Positions 29,806-43,000 of a DNA stretch of 64,000 nucleotides are shown piece by piece. Position 1 is the first letter of the stretch; each line of letters begins with the position of its first letter. Origin of the DNA: Mesostigma viride (Eukaryota; Streptophyta; Mesostigmatophyceae; Mesostigmatales; Mesostigmataceae); NCBI GenBank assembly GCA_009746045.1, contig RPFO01000165.1, forward strand, positions 3,871,918 through 3,935,917. Reading direction: 5' to 3'. The position numbers and the translations under genes are program-made. The notes under the pieces are model-generated. The model did not search any database. It worked only from the letters and a program-made list of their open reading frames with translations, and was not told the origin of the DNA.

Positions 29806-32307
29806 CATTATTGGACGTTTATACGGTGAAGTTGACCCTGGCCTCGTAAAGGCAGTTGCACAGGTAGCTGGGCATGGCTACTGAACACTGACACCGGAGG
29901 TTGTCCCAGGGACCCATCAGGCAGATGTAAAAATAACTGGTCACTAAAAATAGGGACCAGTTTCCTTGGTACAATTGCTATCATTACAAGACAAGTTTCC
30001 TAGTCCATATTGTCAAAAAACATCATAGATGGCAAGGCATGCATAGTTTCATCAATCCCAGCCTACAGAACATGCACTATAGCATCCAAGCATAGATAAC
30101 AACGCCAATGCACAACTGCACTCCTACGTATCATGGCATGGTACAAGGGCGAAGACTATAGCCAACACACTAACTACCACATTCTCATTTTTTCTCACAT
30201 GGCGATGCTCTACTAATAAGCGTGTTCCCAAAGGCCTAGCATGGTGACAATACTAGTTGAAGCTGGGCTTGCTTATATTATTAGCTGCTAATCGTACGAA
30301 GCAACAACATAGCAACAAGAGGCATGGTCACGGTGGTGGTGATCTTTGAGCTTCACATGTTGCCATGTAAAGCTCAAAATCATCACTAACGTGCGGCTTC
30401 AACTATATTTCATGTTGTTGTGAAGAAATAAAACCATATGGTAGCTAGCAAGGGCTAATAGTCAGTATGACACTATGCCAAGGCCCAAGTGCACACGTAG
30501 CAAGGGGGTGCAAGGGGCTGTGTTATACATGCATCCAAAACATGAGAAACGATCTCCAAGTGCATGGCCAAAGTGAAAGAATATAGAGACAATGCACTGA
30601 CATTGTATTTTATGCCAGCAAGGCACTGGGGCTTCCATGCTTGGGTGTGTTACATGGAGTGACTGCACAATGGCGCAGGCTTCCCATACTAGCAAAGCAA
30701 AAAGGCCAACCTAAAACTGTGTTGCACGGATGCGACATGCCATTTGTGGTATTAACCCCTAAATGGTCTGAGATCCTGCCGATAAATCGGCTGGATCTTC
30801 ACAATTTTGCAAACCAGATGCCATCCAACCTACCCATATCCAATGGCTGTCCTTGGGGGCCAAGCATGTCCATGAGTTGCCCTTCGGGTTGGTATATAAC
30901 AAGCTCACATATATGCAGGGTAGGCCATATATAACTGCCGTCAAAGTCAGGGGGGTCAAGACGCGCGTTTTCATTTTTGGTAGAATGTGCATTTTGAATT
31001 ATGTTATAAGACCTAGGCACCTACCACTTCAGGGATGATAAACAATTAGTTGCTGAACAGTTTGAGCCATTGGGGTCATCATTTGGGTGGGTATACCAGC
31101 AGTTACACCCAGTACAGCCCATAGGGTACCGTTGGTAAAAAGCAACCAAGGGGGTAGGGGTGGGCATACTACCTACTAATATGGCCACCAACCATGCCAA
31201 ACAATACATTTCCCTTCCACAATGATGGGGAAACATAACTGCATCATCACACTGCCCTTACATGGCACCTATGTGCAGGTGCCACCTTGTCCATGCACGT
31301 AAGTAACGTGGTACGGATACCCTACGCAAGGCATGCATTCTAGGAGGCAGCCACCAACAAACTAGTGATGTTGAGCCTATTTCAGCCTTCCCTAGCAAGG
31401 ATAAAGTAGGCCTAAGCTGCTATAGCTTGCCAGGTGATGACCAGCACACCTGGTGGCACATGCTGTCAATGGGAAGCTTTTACTCACCAGTTACGTGCTT
31501 GATGATGCCACAGAGACCAGCCAACTGCCTCACATTCATGCAATATGCGTATGGGAAATGTATACAAACATATATGGAGGTATTCAAACCCATACAGCCT
31601 CTAAAACTTATCACCATCACCCTGTGGCAGGTCAACTGACTGAGGGAAGCATCTTAGAAGGGTGTTTTAGAAAGGGGCCAGGCTAGGGTCAAGAAAGAGA
31701 ATGAATAATGCAAAAAGAATGTGCTACACAAGCTAGAATGTATATATAAACGCCAAACATCGATAGGAAAACGATGCTTAAGCTTTACCAAGCATGGATG
31801 GCGTTACCTTGGCCCAGGCGGTGGCCGCAAACTGGCGCTTTTCGGCACACCAAAGTTGTGCAGCACGGTCGCTGGATTCGGCGATTTCTGGCCACCCTTG
31901 CACGTTTACGACTACTATGTACCATCAAAAGTACAAAGAAACCAATATATCCTTTAAAATACGCCGGAAAGGTATTGCTGTCAACGTTTCTATCGTCCGG
32001 TCTGATCGCAGTTTTTTCCAGCAAGAACGCTGCCGACACATATCAAATGGCATTCCCGCGAACCAAAAATTGGCCTGTATGATCTGTAGGACGTATAAAA
32101 TCAATATCCTAAGTTTGGCCAGAAAATTCGAACGCAAACGTAAATGCCATGCGTGGGCGCAAGCCGCCATGGCCAGGTCGTCGTTTTCCGGAATGCACGT
32201 TGTACGTGAAAAATTGTTGTACCCTGACCCCGTGTGCTTCGACCGGCCAGAACACCTCTATAACTTTGTCAGAAGTATGCAAACCCTAGTACAGTCATTC
32301 ACGCCTT

Positions 32308-32410
32308 AAGGGGACGGTCCCGGCGCGAATATTTTTGGCGCCGAAAAATTCGCGGTACCCGTCCGTACGGTGCGCGCACCCCTACCGGAGCTGGCCATGG
32401 CGACGTGCTT
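32308..32410 (+). mobile_element. Probable left terminus of a second TTAA element
   Basis: TTAAGGGGAC at 32308 begins like the termini of the 25.4-27.3 kb element. The next 100 bp share ordered blocks with the minus strand of 27321-27215: AAAATTCGCGGTACC against TTTTTTCGCGCCGGTACC, and GGAGCTGGCCATGGCGACGTG against GGAGGTGGCCATGGCGACGTG. The opposite end of this copy was not found. Confidence 0.5.
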
Positions 32411-33341
32411 TCAGGCAGAGTAGAAAAAGATAGCTCGCGGAATGCAGAGAAACTGAGCGAATCTTAAAGACGATGAGTAAATGCTACTACTTCGTAGCGG
32501 AGTTCGCGTTTTTTGCAGTGTCGATGATTTTATTGATGACCATCGCCACGGGGGTCCAATATGATGTTTTCGTCGAGAGGAATAAATTAGAATGCACGTT
32601 GGCGGCGGTGATTGTCAGGTTTTATGGGCTTTACCTAGCGTCAAGGATGCGTTTAAATTGTTATTGGTAAAGCTTTAAAAAATTTGCTGGGTTTCGGCAA
32701 GATTTCCGTCATGATCGGTAAGACACTCTCCAGGCTCGCGGGATGCGCGTCTTATTATTCCATGGAGGGTTGTTCTTTCTTGCGCCGCTGGGCGAAGGAC
32801 AATTCCGGTAATGGTACGATCGTGTGATCAACGTGACCCTATGAATGTTTCGCTTCCTTTATGGGTTATCAACGCAAGTTTTCGGCTTTTTTCCGTGCAG
32901 TTAGCGCCAGGTATAATTGGGTTGGCAATTAGTTAGTAGCACCTAAGGAAATTTTTTTTTCATGATCATGTATATACTTTCCTGAAAGCCCATAAATCAA
33001 AGAATTTTTTGAGCTACTCAGACCTACAAAATGCTTATTCATTAGAGAGATACACTTGTTTGAATACAGGGGGGTCTGACCATGACCGCGATTTCTTGAC
33101 CCTAGGTCATAAGTCATGTGCTTATTCACAAATGGTTCATGAAAAAAATCTGGCTTCTTGCACGAGCTATGGGCAACATACGCAGGCTCTGTGAAACAAA
33201 ACTCAGGCCCATTGGGCCACTGGAGCTATTTTTCATTAGCATCACAATTACAACGCAGTACAACGCAGTGGGAAACATGAAAGCCCTTCACAACATTACG
33301 CAACGACACGAGCCCCATAAACGGGGCCATAGTGAGCTTGG

Positions 33342-33353
33342 AGGGTCAAAATG
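33342..33353. repeat. LINE target-site duplication, left
   Basis: AGGGTCAAAATG is repeated exactly at 37624-37635, directly after the tetranucleotide tail of the LINE. The pair sets the element boundaries. Confidence 0.7.
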
Positions 33354-33813
33354 GAGCCGGGACAACAAAGAGCGGCGCGGCCGCACCATAATTATTCGTA
33401 ATGTGGCGGCCCTCCCCCGGGAGACGGGGCTGAGCCTCCGCCTCAAGGTGGAGAAGGAACTCATCACCAACTTCCGCCTAGAGGACAGTGTCACAATTGA
33501 CACTGTCCGCCGCCTACTGGGGCGCGCGGATGCGCCGGTGGCGCTCGTGCTTACGCGCCCCATCGGCAAGCACTATATTCTCCAACACCGCACCAAGCTA
33601 CCACGAGGCTTGGGTTGGAGTCTCGACGACGATCTGACCCCGGCGCAGCTTCGCGCCCGCAGGGACCGGCTGGCACAAGAGGACGCGAAGGAGGCCCTCG
33701 CTGACCGCACGAAGAAGGTGCGGCTGCGGTGGAAGGACGACGCATGGCACATGGACGTTACCTCACGGGAGGTTACCACGCCGAGGGGAGACGCGCGGGG
33801 GGGTAGGGAGTAG
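33354..33813 (+). pseudogene. LINE ORF1 C-terminal part
   Basis: Element-derived coding starts at about SRDNKERRGRTIIIRNVAAL and runs to the stop at 33811-33813. It shows the RRM-to-CTD pattern of L1-clade ORF1 proteins: RTIIIRNVAALP, a helical KVEKELITNF, LVLTRPIGKHYILQHRTKL, then the C-terminal DDLTPAQLRARRDRL and KVRLRWKDDAWHMDV. Such proteins coat LINE RNA. The open frame extends upstream to 33118, but that part lies left of the target-site duplication and is host flank, so it is not counted. Confidence 0.65.
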
Positions 33814-33888
33814 GCCCTCCCCGCCCCCTCACACCGCGAGCAGCTACCGGGGGGTTAGCTAGAACCCACCCCCCACACCCGTCGTCCG

Positions 33889-36800
33889 ATGGCCGAGCGT
33901 GTCTTGGATAGTCCAATCTCACGGACGACGCAACGGAGTCAAAGCCGCGACCTTCATCGCCAACTTCGCAACAAGGAGCGCCTGCTGGCTTTCGCAACCC
34001 GGCACTCCCAACGGTATGCTGCATTCTTTGACCCCAAGACCAGGCGAGCAAGTCGCGCCGCCCGCCTGGAGGGTGCCCTATGCGCGTTGAAAAGTACTAT
34101 GTTATCTCACGCCGCACACACGTCCCCGCCAGCCTCCCCCCAACCCCCTGCCGACACCGCGGGTCCCCGGCGCCCCCTGCTGGGCCAACGCCGGCACCAC
34201 TCGCTGCGCATCGCAACCTACAATGTCCGCACCCTGCCCGGGGAGATGCCCCCCCGCGGGCCAACGAGCTTGTCCACTACTGCCGCCTATATGGCATTAT
34301 TGTGCTTGGGGTGCAAGAGCACCGACGCTCCTTTGAGGGCCCCGTTCAGCGTGTCACCCTCGCACTACAATGGCAACTGCTGTGCGGCCCGGCGCATGCA
34401 CCGGGTCAGGGAGGAGTGGGCCTGCTGTGCTCCCCCACCGCTGCCGCCCAGCTCGTGGACCACAAACTTTGCTCGAATCGGATCCTTCAGTGCACTTTCC
34501 GCTCCCTTGAAGGACGGACCCCCATTATGCTCTCGGTAATTGTTGGATATGCCCCACATGCTGGGCACCCGGCCGAGGACCGCGCAGCGTTCTTCAACCA
34601 GTTGCTCGACGTAGAGAAACAGATCCCACGTCAATACATCGTTGCCATCTTGGTGGATGCGAACGCGACCCTGCCCGTGGGCTGCGGGGGCTGCATGTAT
34701 GCGCCGCGCCTAACCGATAGCAATGCCAACACCCCCCTACTTGAGCAACTGCTCACTGAGGCCTGAGGGGGACTTGACTGCTGCCAATACGCTGCTTGCT
34801 AAACCGCCTGATGCACTAGTGACCTTTGTGGGCCCCATGCGCAGGGCGGCTGGCTCGATGCTCCCTCGGCGGCGATGTGTATGCTTGGACTACATACTTG
34901 TGCACAAGTGCTGGCGCTCTTCCGTCATCGATGCCCGTACGCTGACCACCCCCAGTGTCGCATCGGATCATCGCATGGTCACCGCAACCTTGCGCCTACG
35001 TCTTCAGGCCCCTGCGCGCCGCCGCCCCCGGCCCCGCCCTGACTGGACCTGCTTACGCCCCGTCCGTGGGCGCAGGGAGAAGTGGTCAGCGGATGAGATA
35101 CGCCGCGATGCAATCAGGTCTGCCTTCGTGGACGCGCAACCTTTGATGTACCTGGACGCAGATCGCGGTGTAGATCTCACGCCACCCTACGAACTGTTCA
35201 TGCGATCGGTGGAGCTTGGCTCTAAGCTTCTCTCCGAGCAACCCCGCGCCCGACCAGCCCCGCTCTACCTGCGCGACGCCCGGGTGGTTGCCGCCCGGCT
35301 GGCGCTAGCGCAGGCCCGCCGCCGCGGGGAGGACCTGTACCCGTACCAGGAACGGCTTACTCAAGCATATACTGCCGCACATGCGGAGGAGGTGGAGACA
35401 CTTGCCGCCGAAATCAATCGCCACACGGCCGCCAACCAGCACAAGGCGGCCTGGCGCTCTCTCGACCGTCTCACCGGACGCCGGGAAACGCAACGGGCTG
35501 ACATCCCAGGCACCCCCAGTGAACGCCTTGAGATTTGGTTCAGCTCCCAGGCCAAACTATCAGGGGCCCCTGGCCCGCCCCCCCGCTTGACCCCGCTGCA
35601 GCTGCACGCCCTGCGGCCAGCCGAGGCGGCCCCATTGAGCCCCCGCAGGCGCCCACCAGCGAGACGGACTACCTGGTCCCACCGCTCTCCGGCCCCTTGG
35701 TGGACGGCCCCCACGACGAGTGGACTCCCCAGGAATGGGCTGCTGCCATCTCCACCCTCCGCAATGATGCTGCCATGGGAGTGGACAATATTTCACCGGA
35801 GGTGGTTAAGATGCCTGAGCTTGAGCCTTTCCTCCGGGGTGTTTGCAACCGGATTCTACGAGATGGCCTCCCCCCGCCGACGTATTGGAAGACCGCTGTC
35901 CGGGTCATGCTGTACAAGGGCAAGGGGTCCGCCGCGGATACCGGCAACTACCGCGGCGTATGCCTCCAAAGCTGCGTGCTGAAAGTCTTCATGCGTCTCC
36001 TGCTGAACCGCATGCGCGCCAGCCTCGATCCCCACCTAGGTGAGTCCCAGATGGGCTTCCGTGTTGGTCGCAATTGTGTTATGGTCACTATTACCGCGCG
36101 CCGCCTGATCGAGGAAGTGGGCCGCCTGGCCCCGGCCTCTTGCCATTGCTATTGATCTTCGTGGATTACACCAAGGCATTCGATACGGTTATATGGGACG
36201 CCCTGTGGGTGGTCCTTCACCTGTTCCGTGTCCCATCGTACATCGTTGAGATCATCCGCCAGTTCTATGAAGGGTCCCAAGCCCAGGTCCGTACCGCCGA
36301 CGGCGTCACTCCGGCGTTTCCCCTGCACACCGGGGTGTGGCAGGGCTGTGTGCTCTCCCCATATCTATTCATCATTATGGTGGACTATATTATGCGGCGT
36401 GCACAAGCCCGCTTCGCCCGGGTGGAGGGGCGCCCGCCGGGGATCGAGGTCACGGAGTACGCCAGCTACGGCGGGGTTGACCCACCCTACCGCCTGAGCG
36501 ATCTGATCTACGCTGATGACACGACACTCGTGGAAACCCCAGAGTCAGCCCAACTGTGGCTAGACAGCTTATCACTGGAAGCGCGGGCGGTGGGGCTTAT
36601 GATCAGCAAGAAAACGGAGGTCATGGCCATCGGCTTCCCTGCTGGGATAGCCCCACCCACCCTCCTCTTGCTAGACGGCAGCCCCGTCCCCCCGGCGACT
36701 CGCTTCAAGCTCCTTGGCAGCTGGCTTCCCTCCACGGCCGACGACATCAACACCCGCATTGGCCAGGCCTGGGCGGCCCTCCGCCGCCTCGACAGGTTCT

Positions 36801-37492
36801 GGACCTGTCGCTACCTGAGTGAGCGACGCAAGCGCATTCTGTTCAAGGCCCTTGTCCTCAGCATCCTCCTTTATGGCTGCGAGGCGTGGACCCTGGACCA
36901 GGCGCTGAGCCAGCAGCTTGACGGCACCGTCACTCGAATGCTCCGTCATATCCTCGGCGTCCGCTACCAAGAACGCCGCACCCGGGCCGAGCTCTACTGC
37001 GAGCTCCCTCTTGTCACCCATACCATCCGACACCGCCGCCTCCTCTTTGCCGGCCATCTTGCCCGCACAGACCAGGTGAATACCGATGTGGGCCCTGCCG
37101 GGGGGCTTAAGACGGGCCAACCAGGTAGACACCTCCTCCTATGGCAGGGTCCCCTTGTCCCATCGCAACCCACTGGCAAACTTGCGCGCGCCGGGCACCG
37201 GCGCGGCGCGACCCGGACCTATGTGACACAACTGCTTGAAGATGCAGGGCTTCTGGGACTATCCGTACTCCGCGCCCGCATGATTGACAAGGAGAAATGG
37301 GCTGCCATCTGCGATAAGCACCTCCCCGAGGGGTATGCTCCTGTTTTCTCCCCACGGGCCCCGCGGCCTGTTGCTAGCCAGGGTAGAAGTCCGCAGGTGG
37401 AGGTTATTGGTCCTGAGGATAGCCGCTACACTACCGCCTCGTCTGCCATTACAGTAGAGGACAGCTCGGATGAGGATTACATCCCCATCTAG
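33889..37492 (+). pseudogene. LINE ORF2: endonuclease plus reverse transcriptase, frameshifted
   Basis: The sense starts near 33889 and passes through five frame segments. The endonuclease holds HSLRIATYNVRTLPGE, a shift at a C-run near 34247, IIVLGVQEHRRSFEG, GQGGVGLLCSP, VIVGYAPHAGHP and LVDANATLPVGCGG. A shift near 34765 leads to CLDYILVHKCWRSSVIDART and SDHRMVTATLRLRL. Another shift at a C-run near 35580 leads into GNYRGVCLQSCVLKVFMRLL and GFRVGRNCVM. A last shift near 36135 leads to a 472-codon frame with FVDYTKAFDTVIWD, GVWQGCVLSPYLFIIMVDYI, the catalytic LSDLIYADDTTLVE, and the C-terminal MIDKEKWAAICDKHLPEG. The stop is at 37490-37492. All expected blocks are present and only the frame is broken. 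Confidence 0.85.
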
Positions 37493-37635
37493 TGCTTAAC
37501 GGTTGGGGGATGATGCAGACGATATTTGTTTAAACTTTTGTGTAATTATTTTTCTAATGAGATTAGCATAGTACTCCGTGGCATGCCTTTGCGCATGACA
37601 CGCAAGTACTTACTTACTTACTTAGGGTCAAAATG

Positions 37636-39928
37636 TTGAAAATAGGTGTTGTATAAGTTATACAGCATCAAACATGCATCAAACATGCATCAAACATCAT
37701 GACTGGATGACTAATATGACTGAATCAGGCAGCCATAGCCAAAGCATCATCCACTCTCACAACGTGTTGAGCACATGCCTCATGGGAACGGAGGTGCTGG
37801 GTTTTCATTCCATAACGCGTGCAATACTGAAAGAAAGAGGCACGTGTAATGCAAGGCTTGGATAGGTTGAGTGATCCATGAGCTTACATGCAGGCAAAGA
37901 TGACGCTGGAATGCATGCTAGCAAATGGTGGCAAGATGCTAACAACACATGATTATACACCATGATTATGGGCACCTAGCTGATCTTCTTGCACAATCAA
38001 CGCAGTATAAACCATCAACATCCAATCCTCACGATATATGCACGGCTTGACGACGTATACAGCACCTAAATACTGCACAACTGCAACCTGCTATGGCTGA
38101 CATGCAAGCAACGTCGAGTAGGATGGCGGCCTTAGAGAGGCTGGGCAGAGGTCGGTAGAAATAAGTGGAAAACTGGCAGAAACTAGGTAGAAACACGATG
38201 TACTTACGCCTGCAAGCACTATTGAGCCGGTGGCAGAGGCCATTTCCAGGAAAATACAGCATACCGTAGCAATAGCCACGGTCACGCCTTACGCTATTTG
38301 CAGGCACCATCATGCCCGGAGCTACCCAATAAAAGTTTGCACAAATCTCGGTTTAGCCGGGAGTCCGGGCGTTCGGAATGAATAAACATGTGTTAAGAAG
38401 TCGAAACACCATGAAAATATCAAGCATGGTGCCGCAGCAGACCCGAGTCTTGACATAATAATATGTATGCCGGTTTCCAGGGTTTCCGCATGAAAGTTGG
38501 GTGAGAAACTGGAAAAAACTACGTTTCCTTTGCCCCAGTACCTCAACAAACTCGTAGAAACCTAATTATCAACCTTTGAACGCATCATCATGGTCGTGCT
38601 ACCAAACAGCCACTGAAATTCGCGCGAAAACTGGCGAGATCTACCTGCCGCCATCGCCGTCGTCTTCACCTTCGTCCCACGAAAATGCCTGATTTCAGTG
38701 GTACATATTTGTTTGCAGCTGTCACAAAAAACCCCCCCAAAAATACCAGGATTTTTTCTTGAATTCTATGAGATGTTTCTGACTTATGTTGAAAGTTTCA
38801 GACCAAAAATCGCATGTTTAATAGGTTTGCCACGTGTCAGATTACAACGCAATACATCGCGTTCTAACCCTACAATGCGATGTATCGCGTGGTAAAAAAA
38901 CACGGATTAATCAACAACAATCACGGCACCAGCAAGAATAAAAGGTAACGTAAAGAAGAAGCTAAAAAAAGAGAGTTCTCTCGATCCCTCAATCAAGTTT
39001 AAAATCCATCTGACCATAGAACGGTAGGTTATGAAACCAGTGTGTAAGTGTGGACCACACCCCCAGGGGGGGGGGGGGGGGGGGGGGGGCTCGCCTTGCC
39101 TTTGCATGGCCGTGCTGGTCGAAGTCTTCGACCAGACAGCCACATCTAAAGGGCACAAACATTTTACAGCAAGCATGCGTCTCCACTGCACTAGTTCGCC
39201 ATCGGCAATATGTCGTCATCCAGCTTCAGAGTGGGCATGGCTTGCTTGCGTACAAACGGCATTTTTATTTTCTTTGGCAGAGTGACATCAAACCCCCAAG
39301 GGTCACTCTTGCAAGGTGTCACATCAAGAAAAAAGTTCAAAACGGGGTCTCCCGGGGCATTAAGTAAATAATGGATTCCCGGGGGCATGACTGCGTGACT
39401 TTTTTGGCTTCCGAAGGGACCACGTTATCACACCGCGCTGCAGGTTGGACTGGGAGATAGGCTGCATCCCATCCAACAAGCAAGACAACCGGCAGCAGCC
39501 CCCCCCATACACGACACAACAAAGGAAATACAATCATGTTAGAACGGCCATCACCAAGCGAAAAGATGCGATGTAAAGATGATACCCAGCGAAACCTCGA
39601 ACAAGATTTTCTGCCAAGTCCCAACCTCGAAAAGTGCCATGTTGAAAAGTGGACCGAAACGCATGGCATGAGTTACCCGAGCAGACTGCTTGAGCTAGTT
39701 AGAACGATCTCCAGCACCCAGACAACTACGATTAGTAGTGTAACAAATATGAAAAGGAAGTGCGCGAAAAGCAAATCCCGCGCGATAGCCCAGGTGAAAT
39801 GCGCTCACTGTCCTGTCGAAAGCACGAACAACACTGTCCTGGTAAAAGAAGGGACGAACCAAGTCAAATACAGCGATGCCCCAAGTCAGACGCAGTCGAA
39901 CCGCAGGCAATGAACTTGCAGTAAGAAT
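37636..39928. other. Intergenic, no gene recognised
   Basis: AT-rich sequence. Small features are a threefold CATCAAACATG repeat (about 37671-37697), an imperfect hairpin around ATACATCGCG/CGATGTATCG (38850-38890), and a homopolymer of G at about 39066-39089. The plus frame at 39536-39913 is Lys/Ser-rich with no family resemblance. On minus, the end of the histidine kinase gene begins at 39929. Confidence 0.45.
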
Positions 39929-40069
39929 TTACAGACAGCTGCGCTCGTGGCCCCGTTGAGAGGTCATGGGGCATAGTTTATACATGAAAGGGTGGTGGTG
40001 GTCAACCATGCTAATGAGCGGATGCCAGTTCAGCAACGCGTGCCGAAACTGAAACATAGCAACCGGTTG
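39929..40069 (-). CDS. Histidine kinase exon 19 (last)
   Basis: Acceptor GATGAGATGAAG (AG at 40071-40070). It encodes [18 protein letters not shown] and ends SCL then TAA at 39931-39929. The reading fits the helix after the receiver Lys ([19 protein letters not shown]). The polypyrimidine tract is weak, so the boundary is less sure than the others. Confidence 0.6.
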   Translation of the reverse strand, partial: QPVAMFQFRHALLNWHPLISMVDHHHPFMYKLCPMTSQRGHERSCL

Positions 40070-43000
40070 CTTCATCTCATCGTAGTTAATACATCCCCAT
40101 GTCCAGCATAGGAAACATCCAGTAACAGCTCAGGCATCACACGCTAACCCCTTGAGAGTGGCACCTGCCACACCGCGCCACCTGCCACAGAAGCGGTGCC
40201 ACACTGCGCCACCTGTCCACAGAGACACTGCTTCAGAGGCAGGCAGGCAGACTGGCGTGATCCGACCTCGTTTTTCTGCAACGAGCGGCGCCACCCACCT
40301 CTGTCTACCCACGCTAGAAAAAAACCTACCCAACATCAAACGACAACCGCCCACCCAATAATTGCCCACCCAGCAATCATTGCCCAACCACAATGTTTGC
40401 GGGCTACCAAACCAGGTGCACTCACAGCATGCGCCCAGCACGGGGCACGACAGCCCCAATAAAAGCGGTCGGGGTCCCATCCTCCACGAGCGGTCTACTG
40501 CCCACCTTTGTCCACCCACCCACCACCACATGTGCTACTCACCTTTGTCCACCTTAACTCACCCACCGTTAAACCACCCGAATACGACTCGGTGTCTTTT
40601 CTGGTGGGTGGAGCGCTTTCTCAGCACTGGACAGCGCAAGCAACTGCCCTACCTTTGTCCAGCCCACATGCGTGCACTACCCAAACATGGCCCACCTTTT
40701 TTTTGTCCACCCACGCTGCGAGCACTGCCCACCCTTGCCCTTTGTATGACCCCCAGCGTGCGTGCCACCCACCTTTGTATCTCTATCGTATTCACCTATG
40801 GCATTTGTATCTCTATCGTATTCACCTATGGCATTTGTATCTCTATCGTATTCACCTATGGCATTTGTATCTCTATCGTATTCACCTATGGCATTTGTAT
40901 CTCTATCGTATTCACCTATGGCATTTGTATCTCTATCGTATTCAACTATGGCATTTGTATCTCTAATTCCACCCACAGCACAAGCACTGCCCACCTTTGT
41001 CAGGAACGACGTCATCCCCGCCTCCTCGCAGCGGCGGCGGTTGGTCAGCATGGCATCCGCCGTGAGGGCGACGATGGGGGTGGGACGTGCCATACCCCCG
41101 CGCTGTGCCTCTAGCTCCCGGATGGCCATGGTGGCTTCGTAGCCGTCCAACACGGGAAGCTGGACAAGGTTAAGCAGCACAGGCCATGCACATGTTACCA
41201 GAGGCACCCACAATTACCTAAGGTACACCCATCCCTAAAGGCACATTCACTAAATAAAGGTGCACTCATAACTAAAGGTACAACCATAACTAAATGTACA
41301 CCCATTCCTGAAGGTTCTTATGGTAGATTCACTACTAAAGCTGCACTCATTACAAAAGGCAAGTACAACCTACACTTTGAACAGCGGATGGCCAACCGGG
41401 GCTTCGTGAGGGCAACCATTAGAGTAACCAGTATAATGACAATGACCATCATGCTAGGCTTCGCGAGGGCAACCCTTCACGTCAGGGGGTCGATTGGCCC
41501 GGACCTAGGCGGAGCTTGACAGCCGCCCCGCCAGAGAACCACATGGCTGGACATCTCACCCAGACTGTTGTATGGTAAACGTTGTATGGTAAACGTTGTA
41601 TGGTAAACGTTGTATGGTAAACGTTGTGCCCACTCCTGGATCACACGATAGGGAAGACCAGGTCTATAGCGGATAGCCATTGTGGCCGACCAGCACAGCA
41701 AGCTGCCAGATGGAACTATGGCAGAAGAAGCGAAACAAAACTAAGTCGCTGCAGAAGAAGGGAAACAACAAAAACTAAAATGCTGCAGAAGAAGCGAAAC
41801 GACCAAAATGAAGTCGCAGCAGACCCGTATTCCACAACACCGTGAAGGACCCGCCAGACACACAATGAGAACAGATGGCAGGAGGATTCCCAAAGTACTA
41901 CGGAGAACTGCCCCAAGTATTACACAAAGATTCTCAAAGTATTACAGAAAGATTCCCAAAGAACTGCAGAAAGTTTCCCGCAAAGTATTACAGATTACTG
42001 GCTGGCCCCATGAACAGGCGTTCCCAACAAACCCACCTGAAAGTATATGGGCATCAGGTCACAATACTTCACTGGATTACAACGCTACAATGTTTACTAC
42101 TAGCTGGCCCACTTGAACATCCTTCCCTATTGAACCCACCAGGCAGTCCATAAGCACGAGGTCATATTACCTTGTTAATTGCTATATATATCCCATTCAC
42201 TACAAGCTGTCCCCTGTCAAAATAAGTGCTCTCCAGTAGACCCACCTGGCAGTCCATGAGCACGAGGTCATAGTACTTCTTCTTCCAGGCCTCGACCGCC
42301 TCCATGCCGTCGGAGGCCACGTCAACGTCGACCCCCATCGACTGGAGCATCTTCTTGAAGATGCGCTGGTTGATCTCGGTGTCCTCCACCAGTAGCACGA
42401 TCGGGCCCTCCTCCTTGGCCGCCGTGCTGATGTCAGCGATGCCCGCCGCACCGATGTCAGCAACGACGGCGGCGTCCGCTGCGCTGACACGGACCGATGC
42501 GCCGCTAAGCCCTGGGCTGGCCTCGAAGGATGGGGCAGGGATGCGGGCCACGGTTGGCATGGACCGGGTGGCGGGGCTCGCGGAAGCCAATGCTGATGAC
42601 GGTGGGGAAATAGAGGGGCAGGGAGCACCAACGCAAGAGACAACGCAGGAGACAATGCACACATGATAAGGACGGGGTAACGAGAATGCAACCAAGGTGA
42701 CAACAAGAGATTCGGCCAAGAAAGAGAAGGATGAGGCAACGAAAATGCTACAGAGATAAGAACGAGAGGCTGGGCCCATACAAAATGTAAGGACCGCAGT
42801 AGATAAGGACAGAGATGAGGCCCACTGCATAGGCGAGGGCCGCAATAGATCAGGACAGAGATTACGTCCATGGAACAGGTAAGGGCCGCAATAGATGACA
42901 CCACGGACGGGAAATGCGGAAGGGGTAAGCCGGGCGGGAGGCGATGCGCGAACAGGCATGGCGTGACTAGTACGGGTTAAGCGGTTTAGGGTCTCCGTTT

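Larger units (their letters stand above)
29355..33341. other. Long AT-rich stretch without recognised genes
   Basis: About 4 kb with only short or unconvincing frames; the longest (31794-32309, plus, 171 codons) has no recognisable family. It contains copy B of the hairpin repeat (29697-29805), a probable terminus of a second TTAA element (32308-32410), and a short plus frame at 32473-32670 that encodes a partly hydrophobic peptide of unknown meaning. Confidence 0.5.
33354..37623 (+). mobile_element. 5'-truncated APE LINE with tail and target-site duplication
   Basis: A 4,270-bp plus-strand L1-like element: the end of ORF1, ORF2 with endonuclease and RT, a short 3' UTR, and a tail of TTAC repeats (about 37607-37623). 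It is bounded by a 12-bp duplication. The 5' end begins inside ORF1, so the copy is truncated and dead on arrival. It is the longest APE LINE in the window and served as reference for recognising the fragments at 12.3, 12.7 and 23.8 kb. Confidence 0.8.

Noticed and set aside
33118-33353. N-terminal part of a 231-codon LINE ORF1
   Set aside because: The 12-bp target-site duplication places the element start at 33354, so the upstream codons are host flank read by chance.
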